Positions 6,934-16,113 of a stretch of 31,886 bases of DNA are shown one piece after another (the stretch's first letter is position 1; the number at the start of each line of letters is the position of its first letter). The translations under genes were made by a program, and so were the position numbers. Under the pieces are notes generated by a model. That model did no database searches. It was given only the letters and a program-made list of their open reading frames with translations, and was not told the origin of the DNA. Origin of the DNA: Spirochaetota bacterium (lineage in GTDB: Bacteria > Spirochaetota > UBA4802 > JAFGJZ01); contig JAEWVM010000122.1 of NCBI GenBank assembly GCA_023396615.1, positions 1 to 31,886 of the forward strand, given 5' to 3'.

Positions 6934-9684
6934 TCAACTATATATTTTGCTCTGCAAGACGGATTCAATAGCTTCTTTTACCATCTCTATTGTATAAGGT
7001 TTTACTATTATGCCGTTAAATCCATAACTCTTAAAATCAGCCATTATTGGGTCATTTGAATATCCGCTTGAAACTATTGCGATTGAAGTCGGATCAATAT
7101 CCCGTATTTTTTCTAGAACATACAATCCGCCGTGATCTCCAGGTATTGTTATATCCAATATCACAAATTTATATATCTGACCTGATTCTTTTGATGATTT
7201 AAACATACTTACCGCTTCATCACAAGAATCAATAATATCAACTTCATATCCGATTCTTTTGAGAATCATGGAAGCCGTTTCCCTTACCTGGATATCATCA
7301 TCAAGAACAAGAACTTTACCTTCATGAACTAAATTGCTTATTTCCTTGGATATGATTGATTTTTGAACAGGATCATCGGTTGAAGGCAGAAAAACCATAA
7401 AAGTAGTTCCGCTTGATTCACCTGATATTACACGTATACCGCCCTCATGTTTTCTTACAATAGAATAAACAGTTGCGAGTCCAAGACCATGACCGTCTGC
7501 TTTTGTCGTAAAATACGGATCAAATATTCTTGAAACGTTTTCAGGAGATATTCCCCTGCCCTGATCAACGAAAGAAATTCTTATGTATTTCCCGTCCTTA
7601 ATATCGGTTAACGTTTCATTTATTGCTTCATAATTCTCAATTCTGGAAGTTAATACGCCTCCGCCGGGCATAGCCTGCCTTGCATTAATGATCAGATTGT
7701 TAAATACTTGGCTTATTTGTGAATCGTCATATGAAACAGTAAAAAGATTTTCTTCGGCCTCGAAGACATAACGTATATTTGAACCTCTAAGCAGAAACTC
7801 AAGAGACTCTTCAAGTAACAACTTTATATCACCGGTTCTTCTTATCGGAATTCCGCCTTTTGCAAATGTCAAAAGCTGCTGGGTTAAATGACTTGCCCTT
7901 TTGGTGGCATTTTCCGCTTCGGTAAGATACTTAACCGTAAGTTCGTCAAGTGTGTTGTTTAAGCGTGAAAGATTTATGTTACCCATTATTGCAGTAAGGA
8001 TATTGTTGAAATCATGTGCTATTCCTCCGGCAAGAACACCGAGTGAATCAAGCTTCTGCTTCTTTAATATTTCTTCTTCAAGAATTTTCTTTTCTGTAAC
8101 ATCTCTAAAAACCAAAACTACTCCGATTATCTGACTTCTTCTGTCAAGTATCGGTGCTGCACTGTCGGCAATGGATATTTCATTACCGTATCTTGAGATA
8201 AGAATGGTATTTCCGGATAATGCTTCAATTTGTCCTGTTTCGAGTACTTTTAAAACCGGCGAATCAACAACCGATCTTGTGACTTCATTGATAATATTAA
8301 AAACTTCTTTTATCGGAAGACCTTTTGCTTCCTGGCTTGTCCATCCTGTTAATTTTTCAGCTATTGAATTCATGAAAACGACATTGGCATTAATGTCGGT
8401 ACTTATTACGGCATCCCCTATACTTCTTAATGTTACCGCCAGTCTTTCTCTTTCATCCGCGAGTTCTTCTTCTGTGAGTTTTTGAATAGAAATATCGTTT
8501 ATTAAATAGATTCCGCCTGTAGAAAGATTGGCATAATATAATTCAAAATAAGTTTTTTTAACAGAATCATGAAAACACATCTCTACTGGTCTAAAGTACC
8601 CTGTTTTAAGATAAATTGAATATGAACCTTCCCACAAATTTCTGATTTTACGGTTTCCGCTTCTGGCAGATATTGATTCCCAAAGCTGCTGAACAGATTG
8701 AATGTCCAAATCTATTTCTATATTTTTTTGAAATACATTATTCTTATATATTATTCTTCCGATCTTATCTGCTACAATCAGCGCCATCGGCATTGATTCA
8801 ATAATGCCTCTTAATTCATTTTCATTTGCTTTAAGGGCATGCTGAGCTAATTCCTTTTCTCTTATTTCACGTTCGAGATTAATCGTCTTAAATTCAAGTT
8901 CGCTCAAAAGTTCTTCTCTTTTAACCATGTATTCGCGTAAAGATGTTGCCATAACATTAAAAGCATTGGAGAGCATTCCGATTTCATCATTGCTGCATGC
9001 ATCAATATGCGCTGAAAGATCTCCCTGTTCAAATTTTTTCATAGCTGAAAGCAGTACATATATCGGATGGATGAGCTTGCCTGATATTTTTATAGACATT
9101 ACTATTGCACCAATGATGGCTAATATTGCAATTGTTATGCTTATCACAAGAGCGATCATCGAACTCTTTTTTAAATGAATTAGAGAGCTCTCAAGTTCTG
9201 ATTTTGAATTTACAACAGAACGGTTTAAAAGAGAAATTAAAATATCCTTATTTTCTTTAAACTTTTGTGTTGAATCCTTCTGTAAATATATATTACCGTA
9301 AGGCGATTTTGCGAGGCCAATACCGACCTGATAATATAATATAAAATTTGAATTTATATCTTTGAAAAATTCTTTTTTTTCAGGATAATCGCGGATTAAA
9401 TCATAAATTGAATCATAAAAAAGTTTTGCCTTGAAATCCAAATCTTCAATTTTCTGATTCTTCTTTTCCTGATCGAATAGAATAATATCCCATATTTCCG
9501 CATGAAGCGTGTTCACTATTAAAATAGCATCATTAAAACTTTTTTCGGTTCTAAGCTTCTTTTCGAGAATCTCGTTGATATTATCCGAATTATAGTCAAG
9601 ATACAGGACATTTGCTATAGTTAAGACTGTAAAAACAGAAATAACCATAACATATCCTATAATAACTTTTCGGCGGAAATTCAA
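6934..9684 (-). CDS. Membrane hybrid sensor histidine kinase with receiver domain
   Basis: The 916-aa kinase has membrane segments at about 8-28 and 176-198 that bracket a helical periplasmic domain without Cache or PAS features. A HAMP domain (about 198-250), a coiled coil (250-290) and two PAS-like domains (about 290-400 and 412-530) follow. The HisKA box is GGIAHDFNNIL with His557. The ATPase domain has its N box at FNNLIINARQAM (661-672), G1 at DQGRGI and G2 at GHGLGLATVYSI. A receiver domain (about 788-912) has Asp844 (VILD) and Lys895 (VKPY). The order matches the HK family with HxFNN H-box. The start is TTG at 9684, seven bases after GAGGAG, which itself overlaps the stop of the upstream Cache lipoprotein. 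No output DNA-binding domain or separate regulator is nearby, so the phosphoryl target is unknown. Confidence 0.95.
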   Translation of the reverse strand: MNFRRKVIIGYVMVISVFTVLTIANVLYLDYNSDNINEILEKKLRTEKSFNDAILIVNTLHAEIWDIILFDQEKKNQKIEDLDFKAKLFYDSIYDLIRDYPEKKEFFKDINSNFILYYQVGIGLAKSPYGNIYLQKDSTQKFKENKDILISLLNRSVVNSKSELESSLIHLKKSSMIALVISITIAILAIIGAIVMSIKISGKLIHPIYVLLSAMKKFEQGDLSAHIDACSNDEIGMLSNAFNVMATSLREYMVKREELLSELEFKTINLEREIREKELAQHALKANENELRGIIESMPMALIVADKIGRIIYKNNVFQKNIEIDLDIQSVQQLWESISARSGNRKIRNLWEGSYSIYLKTGYFRPVEMCFHDSVKKTYFELYYANLSTGGIYLINDISIQKLTEEELADERERLAVTLRSIGDAVISTDINANVVFMNSIAEKLTGWTSQEAKGLPIKEVFNIINEVTRSVVDSPVLKVLETGQIEALSGNTILISRYGNEISIADSAAPILDRRSQIIGVVLVFRDVTEKKILEEEILKKQKLDSLGVLAGGIAHDFNNILTAIMGNINLSRLNNTLDELTVKYLTEAENATKRASHLTQQLLTFAKGGIPIRRTGDIKLLLEESLEFLLRGSNIRYVFEAEENLFTVSYDDSQISQVFNNLIINARQAMPGGGVLTSRIENYEAINETLTDIKDGKYIRISFVDQGRGISPENVSRIFDPYFTTKADGHGLGLATVYSIVRKHEGGIRVISGESSGTTFMVFLPSTDDPVQKSIISKEISNLVHEGKVLVLDDDIQVRETASMILKRIGYEVDIIDSCDEAVSMFKSSKESGQIYKFVILDITIPGDHGGLYVLEKIRDIDPTSIAIVSSGYSNDPIMADFKSYGFNGIIVKPYTIEMVKEAIESVLQSKIYS

Positions 9685-9688
9685 TTAC

Positions 9689-10711
9689 TTACTCCTCAAT
9701 AAATCCAAGTAAATAAAGATTGGGGCCTTTCAATTTTTTTGAATAACATTTGAATATTTTTCCTTTGTATTCGAAATCAAAAGGTTTTGCGGATTGTATA
9801 TTTTCTGCAAGCTTCCTTATTTCGGGAGAATTCTTTTGATAAGAAAGCTTGTATTCTTCATTTGTTACAGGATGATTGGAAAGCTGATCAAGATAATATA
9901 TTAAACCTACTTCACTTATATCAGAGAAAATTGTTGCTCCCAAAGATTTTGAAATAACCAGAGATTTTTTTGAAACAAGCATCAAAATTTCATCTTTGTT
10001 GGAAATCGTTGAATCAGCTAATTCTTTAATTCTAATATCAACCGAAGCTCCCCCGATAAAACCCTTTTCAGTATAAATGGGAGATATTGCCATAATAATC
10101 CAGCCATTGCCGACAAGACTTCCGTAAGGCTCAGGCGACCACATTACTTTTTTTTCAGGATTATTTTTTTCAGAAATCATATTCCACCAGTACATTTGGC
10201 GCATATCAAGTTTTGGTTTGATTCCGGACATTAAATCCTTATAAGGATATGTCAAAGCTATCGGATCCCCAGTCATAATCCATGACTGGGCAGAAAAAGG
10301 TGTTAATTTCTGCGCTTTTATCATTTCTGTCTGAGTATTTTCAAGAAGAAGCATTTTTTTCTTAATATCATCATTTACAGGAACAAAGCCGCTTGTAGCA
10401 ATAGCGGCCTTGCCGTCATTTTTAAATTTATAATATTGAGTGTTATTAAAAAAACGGTAATTTCCACCCGCTGTTTCATCCATTGAGGAAATATCCAGAT
10501 TATAATTCTCTGAAGTTAAAAGAAGAACTTCCGTAACGTTATCGAGATTTTCAGCATTTCTTTCAGCAATAATTAAACTTGACTCTATTACAGAGACTAT
10601 TTTGTCCATTGTCTGTAAAAGTTCATTGTTTTTACTATGTCCGCATGATAAGCAGAAAAAAAATGCCAAAAACAGCAAAAAAGGTTTTTTTATATTGTTC
10701 GGAAAATACAT
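9689..10711 (-). CDS. Putative lipoprotein with Cache-like sensor domain
   Basis: The 340-aa protein has a hydrophobic N-terminus followed by LSCGHSKNN, a probable lipidation site. After that comes a helical stretch and an extracellular sensor-type domain. The block VMWSPEPYG...WIIMAISPIY...GFIGGASVDI (about 195-235) has the usual order of dCache domains, which bind small ligands outside the cytoplasm. There is no transmembrane helix to a cytoplasmic output, so the protein cannot signal alone. The histidine kinase starts four bases downstream, and its Shine-Dalgarno lies inside this gene's end. It is therefore likely a ligand-binding partner of that kinase. That function is inferred; the Cache call rests on motif pattern only. 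A similar domain in chemoreceptors is normally fused to the signalling module. Confidence 0.68.
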   Translation of the reverse strand: MYFPNNIKKPFLLFLAFFFCLSCGHSKNNELLQTMDKIVSVIESSLIIAERNAENLDNVTEVLLLTSENYNLDISSMDETAGGNYRFFNNTQYYKFKNDGKAAIATSGFVPVNDDIKKKMLLLENTQTEMIKAQKLTPFSAQSWIMTGDPIALTYPYKDLMSGIKPKLDMRQMYWWNMISEKNNPEKKVMWSPEPYGSLVGNGWIIMAISPIYTEKGFIGGASVDIRIKELADSTISNKDEILMLVSKKSLVISKSLGATIFSDISEVGLIYYLDQLSNHPVTNEEYKLSYQKNSPEIRKLAENIQSAKPFDFEYKGKIFKCYSKKLKGPNLYLLGFIEE

Positions 10712-10765
10712 CTAACCAACCCGTATGAATTTGCTCAAAAAATTCAGCTTAACTATTATTATTAA

Positions 10766-10800
10766 TATTGCATTATTATTTGCAATACAAAAATAATGCA
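10766..10800. promoter_or_regulatory. Overlapping inverted repeats in a divergent promoter region
   Basis: Between the Cache lipoprotein gene (minus) and ispH (plus) lie TATTGCA-8-TGCAATA (10766-10772/10781-10787) and TGCATTATT-14-AATAATGCA (10769-10777/10792-10800). Both are perfect and interlocked. They could be an operator for a dimeric regulator that serves both directions. A TTGCAA at 10780 followed by AT-rich hexamers could act as part of the ispH promoter. In such AT-rich DNA this remains tentative. Confidence 0.35.
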
Positions 10801-10834
10801 TCAATATATTTTTTAAAGTGATTTTGCAGGTTTT

Positions 10835-11695
10835 ATGAAAGTATGTATCCCGAAATTGTCAGGTTTCTGTCCCGGAGTAAAAACTGCGGAAAATAACCTG
10901 ATGAATGAAAATAAAAAAAGAAAATTGGTAATAATCGGCAAACTTATTCACAATAACCGGTATATATCTTATCTGTCGGATTTGGGAATTCAAACAACAA
11001 GCGATTATTCTGCTATTGATTCTGAATCTGTAGTAGTTATAAGAACTCACGGAATCAATAGATTTACAGAAGAAGAAATAAGAAAACATCACGAAGTACT
11101 TGATTTAACTTGTTTTAAGGTTAAAAATCTTCAAAATAAAATTTTAGAAAAATCAAAAGAAGGATTTCACATCATTATAACAGGTAAAAAAAATCATCCC
11201 GAAGTACAATCTCTTCTTAGTTATGCAGAAAATTCCGATGTTATTGAAGATGAAAATCTTTCAGATATTTTTTTTAGAAATAACAGAGAATCATTAATAA
11301 ATAAAAAAGTTTTTATCTGTTCTCAAACCACAAGCTCAAGAGATCTCCTTGCAAAAACTGAAATATTAGCAAAAAAATATCTTCCTGACACTCAAATAGA
11401 GATGTTTGATTCGATTTGCTCTATAACTGATCAAAGAGAAAAGCAGGCGATTGAACTTCAGACCAAAGTCAATGCAACAGTTGTTTTAGGCGATAAAGAA
11501 TCTTCAAATGCCATGAAGCTTTTTAATAATCTACACAAAATAAATAAAAACACATATTTTGCCTCTTCTACAGAAGAACTACTTAAGATTTCTGAAGTTC
11601 TGGGAAATGCCGAGTCTATTCAGATAGTATCTTCATCTTCTACACCTAAGTTTGTTGAAGATGAGGCAGTCAAATATTTTGAATCCATACAATGA
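10835..11695 (+). CDS. ispH: 4-hydroxy-3-methylbut-2-enyl diphosphate reductase (IspH/LytB)
   Basis: This is the final enzyme of the MEP isoprenoid pathway; it reduces HMBPP to IPP and DMAPP with a Fe-S cluster. The 286-aa length is normal. Cluster cysteines are Cys12 (SGFCPGV), Cys93 (DLTCFKV) and Cys195 (SICSITDQ). Substrate-binding blocks are present: LIHN (His39), RTHG (His72), NHPEV (His121, Glu123), SQTT, ESSN and SSSTP. Several flanks differ from common IspH (GFCPG for GFCFG, DLTC for DATC), so it is a divergent but apparently active member. The Shine-Dalgarno is weak (AGG, spacing four). The gene's end overlaps the Shine-Dalgarno of the next gene, so the two are probably co-transcribed, although their functions do not obviously connect. 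Confidence 0.93.
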   Translation: MKVCIPKLSGFCPGVKTAENNLMNENKKRKLVIIGKLIHNNRYISYLSDLGIQTTSDYSAIDSESVVVIRTHGINRFTEEEIRKHHEVLDLTCFKVKNLQNKILEKSKEGFHIIITGKKNHPEVQSLLSYAENSDVIEDENLSDIFFRNNRESLINKKVFICSQTTSSRDLLAKTEILAKKYLPDTQIEMFDSICSITDQREKQAIELQTKVNATVVLGDKESSNAMKLFNNLHKINKNTYFASSTEELLKISEVLGNAESIQIVSSSSTPKFVEDEAVKYFESIQ

Positions 11696-11707
11696 GGAAA
11701 AATAAAG

Positions 11708-13213
11708 ATGAAATACTTAATTCTTATGGCTTTAATCTTTACCTGCAACCACCAGTCAGGTTTATTTGCTCAAGCAGAAGAAAATAATTATGAAGCACTT
11801 TTCAATTCCGCCGAAAATACCGTTTTAGTTTCTCGAAATGGAATGTATTCAATTATAAATTTTATCAAGAACAGCAATTCCGATGATTTATCGAATAAAT
11901 TAAAAAAATCAGAACTGCCGGAAGAAAGTAAAAGAGTTTGGCTGAAATCAGCATGGACGTCATTTCTAGATTATTTTTATACAATTGAATCATTAGAAAA
12001 CGAACTAAAAACAATTAAGACTTATTCCAGATATACTGAATCAAGAATTTTCCATATTAAAAGAGCTATTTTTCTTGCAAAATACCGTTTTGCACTTGAA
12101 TTCATAACTGAGATGGAAAAAGACATTGCATTTCATACCATTCTAAATGATAAAATTCCTGAAGAAGGTTTTCCTTCAGGATTATATTCCAAACTTAAAT
12201 TCAATTATTTGAATGTGATGACAGCTACTGAGTTTGCTGCATATAATACTCTTTCACTTAATTATGAAACACCTAAAAATAAACTCCTTATTTCAGCAAT
12301 GGATGAAGATTCTAAATATTTATGGAATACCGGTAAAGGGAAAGGAGAAATCCTTACCGCTAAAAATTCATTGCTGATTATAAAAGATGGATTTAAGAAA
12401 GCTGTTTTTCCGGTGCAGAAAAATATTTCCGAAACTGCCGGTGATATTAAAATATTACGCCATAATAAAAATTTGATTTCAAAAAAACAGATCGAACAGA
12501 TAAAAAGCAACCTATTGCCCGGCGATATTTTACTCGAAAGACGGGAATGGTACTTAACTAATGCCGGTATTCCCGGTTTCTGGACACATGCGGCACTTTT
12601 TATCGGAACAGCCGAACAGAGAAAAAACTATTTTAATGATAATATTTCTGATTTTCTTAAAAATGAAAGTTATAATGATTTTGAATTATTGTTAAAAGAT
12701 AAATATCCATTGGCTTACGCAACCTCACTTCAAGTCGACGAATCCGGTTATGAGCGGAGTGTCATCGAAGCAATAAGCGAAGGCGTACTTTTTACATCAC
12801 TTGAACATTCTGCAGACTGTGATTCAATTGCCGTTTTACGGCCAAAACTTCCCAAGAATGAAATAGCAAAAGCAATCATAAAGGCCTACCATTACAGCGG
12901 AAGACCTTATGATTTCGATTTTAATTTTTTAACTGATTCTGCTCTTGTCTGCACCGAGCTGGTTTACAAATCATATGAAACAGCAAATAACGGATCAGGC
13001 ATACCTTTTATTATGGAAAATGTTGCGGGAAGAAAAATGCTTACAGCAAACGGAATTGCTAAAACTTTTGTATCACAGAACGGCAGCAAAAAGATCTTTG
13101 ATTTTGTTTTATTTTATGACGGAATAGAGTCAAAAAAGTTATCTGTTATTAATACCGAAAAAGAATTCATAAAAAGCATTAAGCGCGGAAAATGGCACAT
13201 TTTTACGCAATAG
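11708..13213 (+). CDS. Secreted YiiX/C92-type permuted papain-like hydrolase with extra N-terminal domain
   Basis: The 501-aa precursor has a signal peptide ending near LFAQAEEN. A helical region of no recognised family covers about 25-260. The C-terminal part (about 265-480) matches the YiiX/YebB-like permuted NlpC/P60 fold: LLPGDILLER, then WTHAALFIG (His294), SVIEAISEGV (Glu354) and ALVCTELVYKSY (Cys415). In this circularly permuted family the His comes before the Cys, as here. Members are thought to cleave amide or ester bonds in cell-wall or lipid substrates, often outside the cytoplasm; the substrate cannot be told. The gene follows ispH by 12 bases. Its stop lies four bases from that of the convergent CNNM gene, with no terminator hairpin between them. 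Confidence 0.8.
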   Translation: MKYLILMALIFTCNHQSGLFAQAEENNYEALFNSAENTVLVSRNGMYSIINFIKNSNSDDLSNKLKKSELPEESKRVWLKSAWTSFLDYFYTIESLENELKTIKTYSRYTESRIFHIKRAIFLAKYRFALEFITEMEKDIAFHTILNDKIPEEGFPSGLYSKLKFNYLNVMTATEFAAYNTLSLNYETPKNKLLISAMDEDSKYLWNTGKGKGEILTAKNSLLIIKDGFKKAVFPVQKNISETAGDIKILRHNKNLISKKQIEQIKSNLLPGDILLERREWYLTNAGIPGFWTHAALFIGTAEQRKNYFNDNISDFLKNESYNDFELLLKDKYPLAYATSLQVDESGYERSVIEAISEGVLFTSLEHSADCDSIAVLRPKLPKNEIAKAIIKAYHYSGRPYDFDFNFLTDSALVCTELVYKSYETANNGSGIPFIMENVAGRKMLTANGIAKTFVSQNGSKKIFDFVLFYDGIESKKLSVINTEKEFIKSIKRGKWHIFTQ

Positions 13214-13217
13214 TAAT

Positions 13218-14453
13218 CTAAGGTATGCGTTTTCTAACAGTAACTGATTTTACCGATCTGTTATCCGATTCACTGATAGTTATTTCGCATCCTTCATATA
13301 TGTATTTCTCTCCGTTCTTTGGAATTTTTCCGGAAAGCCACATTATAAAACCTGCTACTGTGTCATAATTTCTTTTATCTATTTTCAAAGAAAAAATCTT
13401 TTCAAAGATGTCAATATCAAGGGAAGCATCTACCAGATATTTTCCTTTTGAAATTTCTGATACGAAATCCTTCGATTCGTGTTCTCTAGTCTGAATTTCA
13501 CCAAATATTTCTTCGGCAATATCTTCTCTTGTCGCTAGTCCTGTTACTGCACCGTGTTCATTAACAACAAAAACCATCATTATTCCGTTGTTTAAAAATT
13601 CGTGATAAAGTTCATAAATCAATTTCGTTTCAGGCACATAAATTGCAGGTTTAATAACGCTTTTTAGTGAAGACGGATTCATAAACAAATCTTTAAAACT
13701 AATATATCCAATAATATTATCCACCCTCTTTTGATAGACAGCAATTCTTGAAAAATGAGTTTTATCTATCATGCGGACAACGTCTTTTATGCTGTCTCCG
13801 GATTCTATTGATACTATATCAATGGTCGGTGTCATTATTTCTTTAACCATGACTTCATTCATCTGAAGTATTTCATCAACATACTCTTTGTAATCGCGTT
13901 TTATCACTCCGGTTTGTTCTCCGATTTTAAAAAAGAGACCAATCTCTTCACGGGAACGCAGAAATGACTTATCCGTAGATGTTTTAAATAGTCTTTTTGC
14001 TATAGATGACAAAGATAATGATATAAAAACCAGAGGTTTTAGAACCGTTATAACGGCGTTAATAACGTAAGAAAAATAACATATAAAAAAAGATGTTTTG
14101 GCCCGTGCAAATATCTTCGGTGTTATTTCACCGAAAAGTAAAAGAAAAATGGTTAGTACAGCGGATATAACAAATAATTCTTCCGGTTCAGTTTGGTAAA
14201 AAGTATTTGCAACATAAGCAACAAGAACGGTTGTTCCTATATTCGCAATATTGTTTCCGATAAGAATTGCGGCAATAGCATTTTCAGATTTTTCAATTAT
14301 CTTTAAAGCCATCAACGCTCCGAATTTTCTTTTTTCTGAAAGAGATTTGAGATGAAGTCTGTTTGCAGACATAACAGCCGTTTCTGATGCAGAAAAGAAA
14401 AAAGATATTAAGACAAAACAGAGAATTAAAATTTCATAAATTAGTTCAATCAT
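13218..14453 (-). CDS. CNNM/CorC-HlyC family membrane transporter (downstream paralog)
   Basis: A 411-aa protein with DUF21-type membrane segments in roughly the first 150 residues, including the typical FSASETAVMSANRLHL and FGEITPKIFA. A CBS pair (about 195-325) begins near VKEIMTPTIDIVSIES. A small C-terminal CorC_HlyC domain runs to the end (VDASLDIDIFEKIF...NYDTVAGFIMWLSGKIPKNGEKY). Relatives mediate Mg2+ or Co2+ transport or resistance, and some were misnamed haemolysins. The ATG overlaps the stop of the upstream paralog by eight bases, which implies coupling. It is the last gene of the minus-strand run. Substrate ion is not resolved. Confidence 0.93.
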   Translation of the reverse strand: MIELIYEILILCFVLISFFFSASETAVMSANRLHLKSLSEKRKFGALMALKIIEKSENAIAAILIGNNIANIGTTVLVAYVANTFYQTEPEELFVISAVLTIFLLLFGEITPKIFARAKTSFFICYFSYVINAVITVLKPLVFISLSLSSIAKRLFKTSTDKSFLRSREEIGLFFKIGEQTGVIKRDYKEYVDEILQMNEVMVKEIMTPTIDIVSIESGDSIKDVVRMIDKTHFSRIAVYQKRVDNIIGYISFKDLFMNPSSLKSVIKPAIYVPETKLIYELYHEFLNNGIMMVFVVNEHGAVTGLATREDIAEEIFGEIQTREHESKDFVSEISKGKYLVDASLDIDIFEKIFSLKIDKRNYDTVAGFIMWLSGKIPKNGEKYIYEGCEITISESDNRSVKSVTVRKRIP

Positions 14454-15699
14454 TTACTTTTTCCAGCACTTCTATGGTTTCAATTCTCTTTCTTCTAACG
14501 CTTCTTACTCTCAGAACATGTCTATCTATAGCGACAACATCTCCTCTGAAAGGAAGTCTCTCAAGTTTCTCTATTATAAATCCAGCGATTGTTTCACTGT
14601 CATCCGTTTTAATAGATTCGGCAAATTCTGAATTGAAATCAACAATCTGCATATCCCCTGTTATTACCGAAATTCCCTCACATGAACGGACTTCCGGTTT
14701 TATTTCTTCTCTTGATAAAGAAAATTTTTCACCCATTACTTCAGCAATCATGGAAGAAAGCGTTACTATGCCCATCGTTCCGCCGTATTCATCGACTACA
14801 ACGGCCATCTGAATCCGTTTTTCAATAAACGAATGAAGAAGTGAAGACAATTCCTTGGTAGAAGGAAAATGATTAGGAGGCAAAAGAAGTTTATTGATAT
14901 TTTTTGCTTTTTTTAATCCGTAGTGATACGGAAGAAGATATCTATAATCAATAAAACCGACTATATTGTCTATATTATCCTTGAAAACCGGAATTCTCAT
15001 GAATTTCTTTTTCATAAAAATCTGCATCGCTTTTTCAATACTTGTACCGTATTCGATAACAGTTATCTCATTGCGAGGAATCATTATACTTTGAGCTGTT
15101 TTTTTTGAAAGCTTGATTACATTGCGGATGAATTCAATTTCCGCGGGCTGTAAGGCTCCGTCATCCTTGCTTATATCAAGCGCCGCGTCTATTTCTCCTT
15201 CCGTAATGTTAACGCTGTCAGAAAAATCAATTTTCAGAATTTTTATTACTGAATGCATTATACCGAGAATAAGAAATCTTATAGGTGTTACGATGAAATG
15301 AAAAACATTAAAAGGCGATATAACGGCTTTTGCAAATCGGAGGCTGTTATTTATTGCGACTACCTTCGGCATAATTTCACCGAAAATTATAATTAAAGGA
15401 GTTGCTATAAGCATAGCTAAATAATGGCCATACTTCGGAGAAATATCAATACATATCTCTGCAATTATTGTTGAAATAGATATGTTTACAAGAAGATTGC
15501 AAAGAAGAAGTGAAATTAAAACTTTTTCCGGAGAAACCAGAATACGGTATATTTTTTTTTCTTTGGCTGTACCGTTAGACATTCTGAATATATCAGCCTT
15601 TCCAATAGAAAAAAGAGCCGTTTCAGAACCTGAAAAAAATGCTGAAAAAAGAATTAAAACAGGCAGAATAAAATAAAAATACTCGGGCAAACTATTCAC
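14446..15699 (-). CDS. CNNM/CorC-HlyC family membrane transporter (upstream paralog)
   Basis: The 417-aa protein has the same domain order as its neighbour: DUF21 membrane part (FSGSETALFSIGKADIF, FGEIMPKVVA), CBS pair (from about AQSIMIPRNEITVIEYG) and CorC_HlyC domain (ITGDMQIVDFNSEF...DSETIAGFIIEKLERLPFRGD). The two are diverged, so they may form a heterodimer, as CNNM proteins are dimeric. The start is GTG at 15699, overlapping the XRE gene stop as GTGA, with GGAG seven bases before it. Function is probably divalent-cation export or uptake; the ion is not resolved. Confidence 0.93.
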   Translation of the reverse strand: MNSLPEYFYFILPVLILFSAFFSGSETALFSIGKADIFRMSNGTAKEKKIYRILVSPEKVLISLLLCNLLVNISISTIIAEICIDISPKYGHYLAMLIATPLIIIFGEIMPKVVAINNSLRFAKAVISPFNVFHFIVTPIRFLILGIMHSVIKILKIDFSDSVNITEGEIDAALDISKDDGALQPAEIEFIRNVIKLSKKTAQSIMIPRNEITVIEYGTSIEKAMQIFMKKKFMRIPVFKDNIDNIVGFIDYRYLLPYHYGLKKAKNINKLLLPPNHFPSTKELSSLLHSFIEKRIQMAVVVDEYGGTMGIVTLSSMIAEVMGEKFSLSREEIKPEVRSCEGISVITGDMQIVDFNSEFAESIKTDDSETIAGFIIEKLERLPFRGDVVAIDRHVLRVRSVRRKRIETIEVLEKVND

Positions 15700-16112
15700 C
15701 CTGCAGCTCCGTCAAAATCCGGAAAAAGTTTATCGGCTTTTTTCCTGAATATTTTAGCACATTCTTTTTTAAACTCAAACGGCGGATCAATTTCACCTTT
15801 TTCAATTTTTGAAAGATAAGAAGGAGAACATTTTAGCATAGCTGCGAGTTCTCTTTGAGTAATCCCCTTTTTTGTACGTTCATTCCAAACCATGTTAGAA
15901 TCAGATTCAACAATAACCTTTTTGGAAGGAGAAAAAAGAACGTTTAATTCGACCTCAAGATATTCAGCGCAGCTTTTTTTAAATGATTCAGGTGCATCTA
16001 TGCTGTCTCTTTCTATTTTGCATAAGTATGACGGGGTTACTCCCATAGCTTTAGCCATGTCATTCTGCTTTATTTTACGCATTCTTCTGTATTTTGAAAT
16101 AGAATTTCCCAT
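15696..16112 (-). CDS. Two-domain XRE-type (HTH_3) protein
   Basis: The 138-aa protein consists of two tandem XRE helix-turn-helix domains (about 5-60 and 75-132). The halves are clear repeats: PSYLCKIERDSIDAPESFKK against PSYLSKIEKGEIDPPFEFKK, each ending in a short LF segment. There is no sensor or membrane domain. A single chain may bind DNA as a pseudo-dimer, perhaps regulating the envelope genes around it. It sits between the M23 gene (one-base gap) and the CNNM gene (four-base overlap). No Shine-Dalgarno precedes its ATG, so translation is likely coupled. Target genes are unknown. Confidence 0.88.
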   Translation of the reverse strand: MGNSISKYRRMRKIKQNDMAKAMGVTPSYLCKIERDSIDAPESFKKSCAEYLEVELNVLFSPSKKVIVESDSNMVWNERTKKGITQRELAAMLKCSPSYLSKIEKGEIDPPFEFKKECAKIFRKKADKLFPDFDGAAG

Positions 16113-16113
16113 A

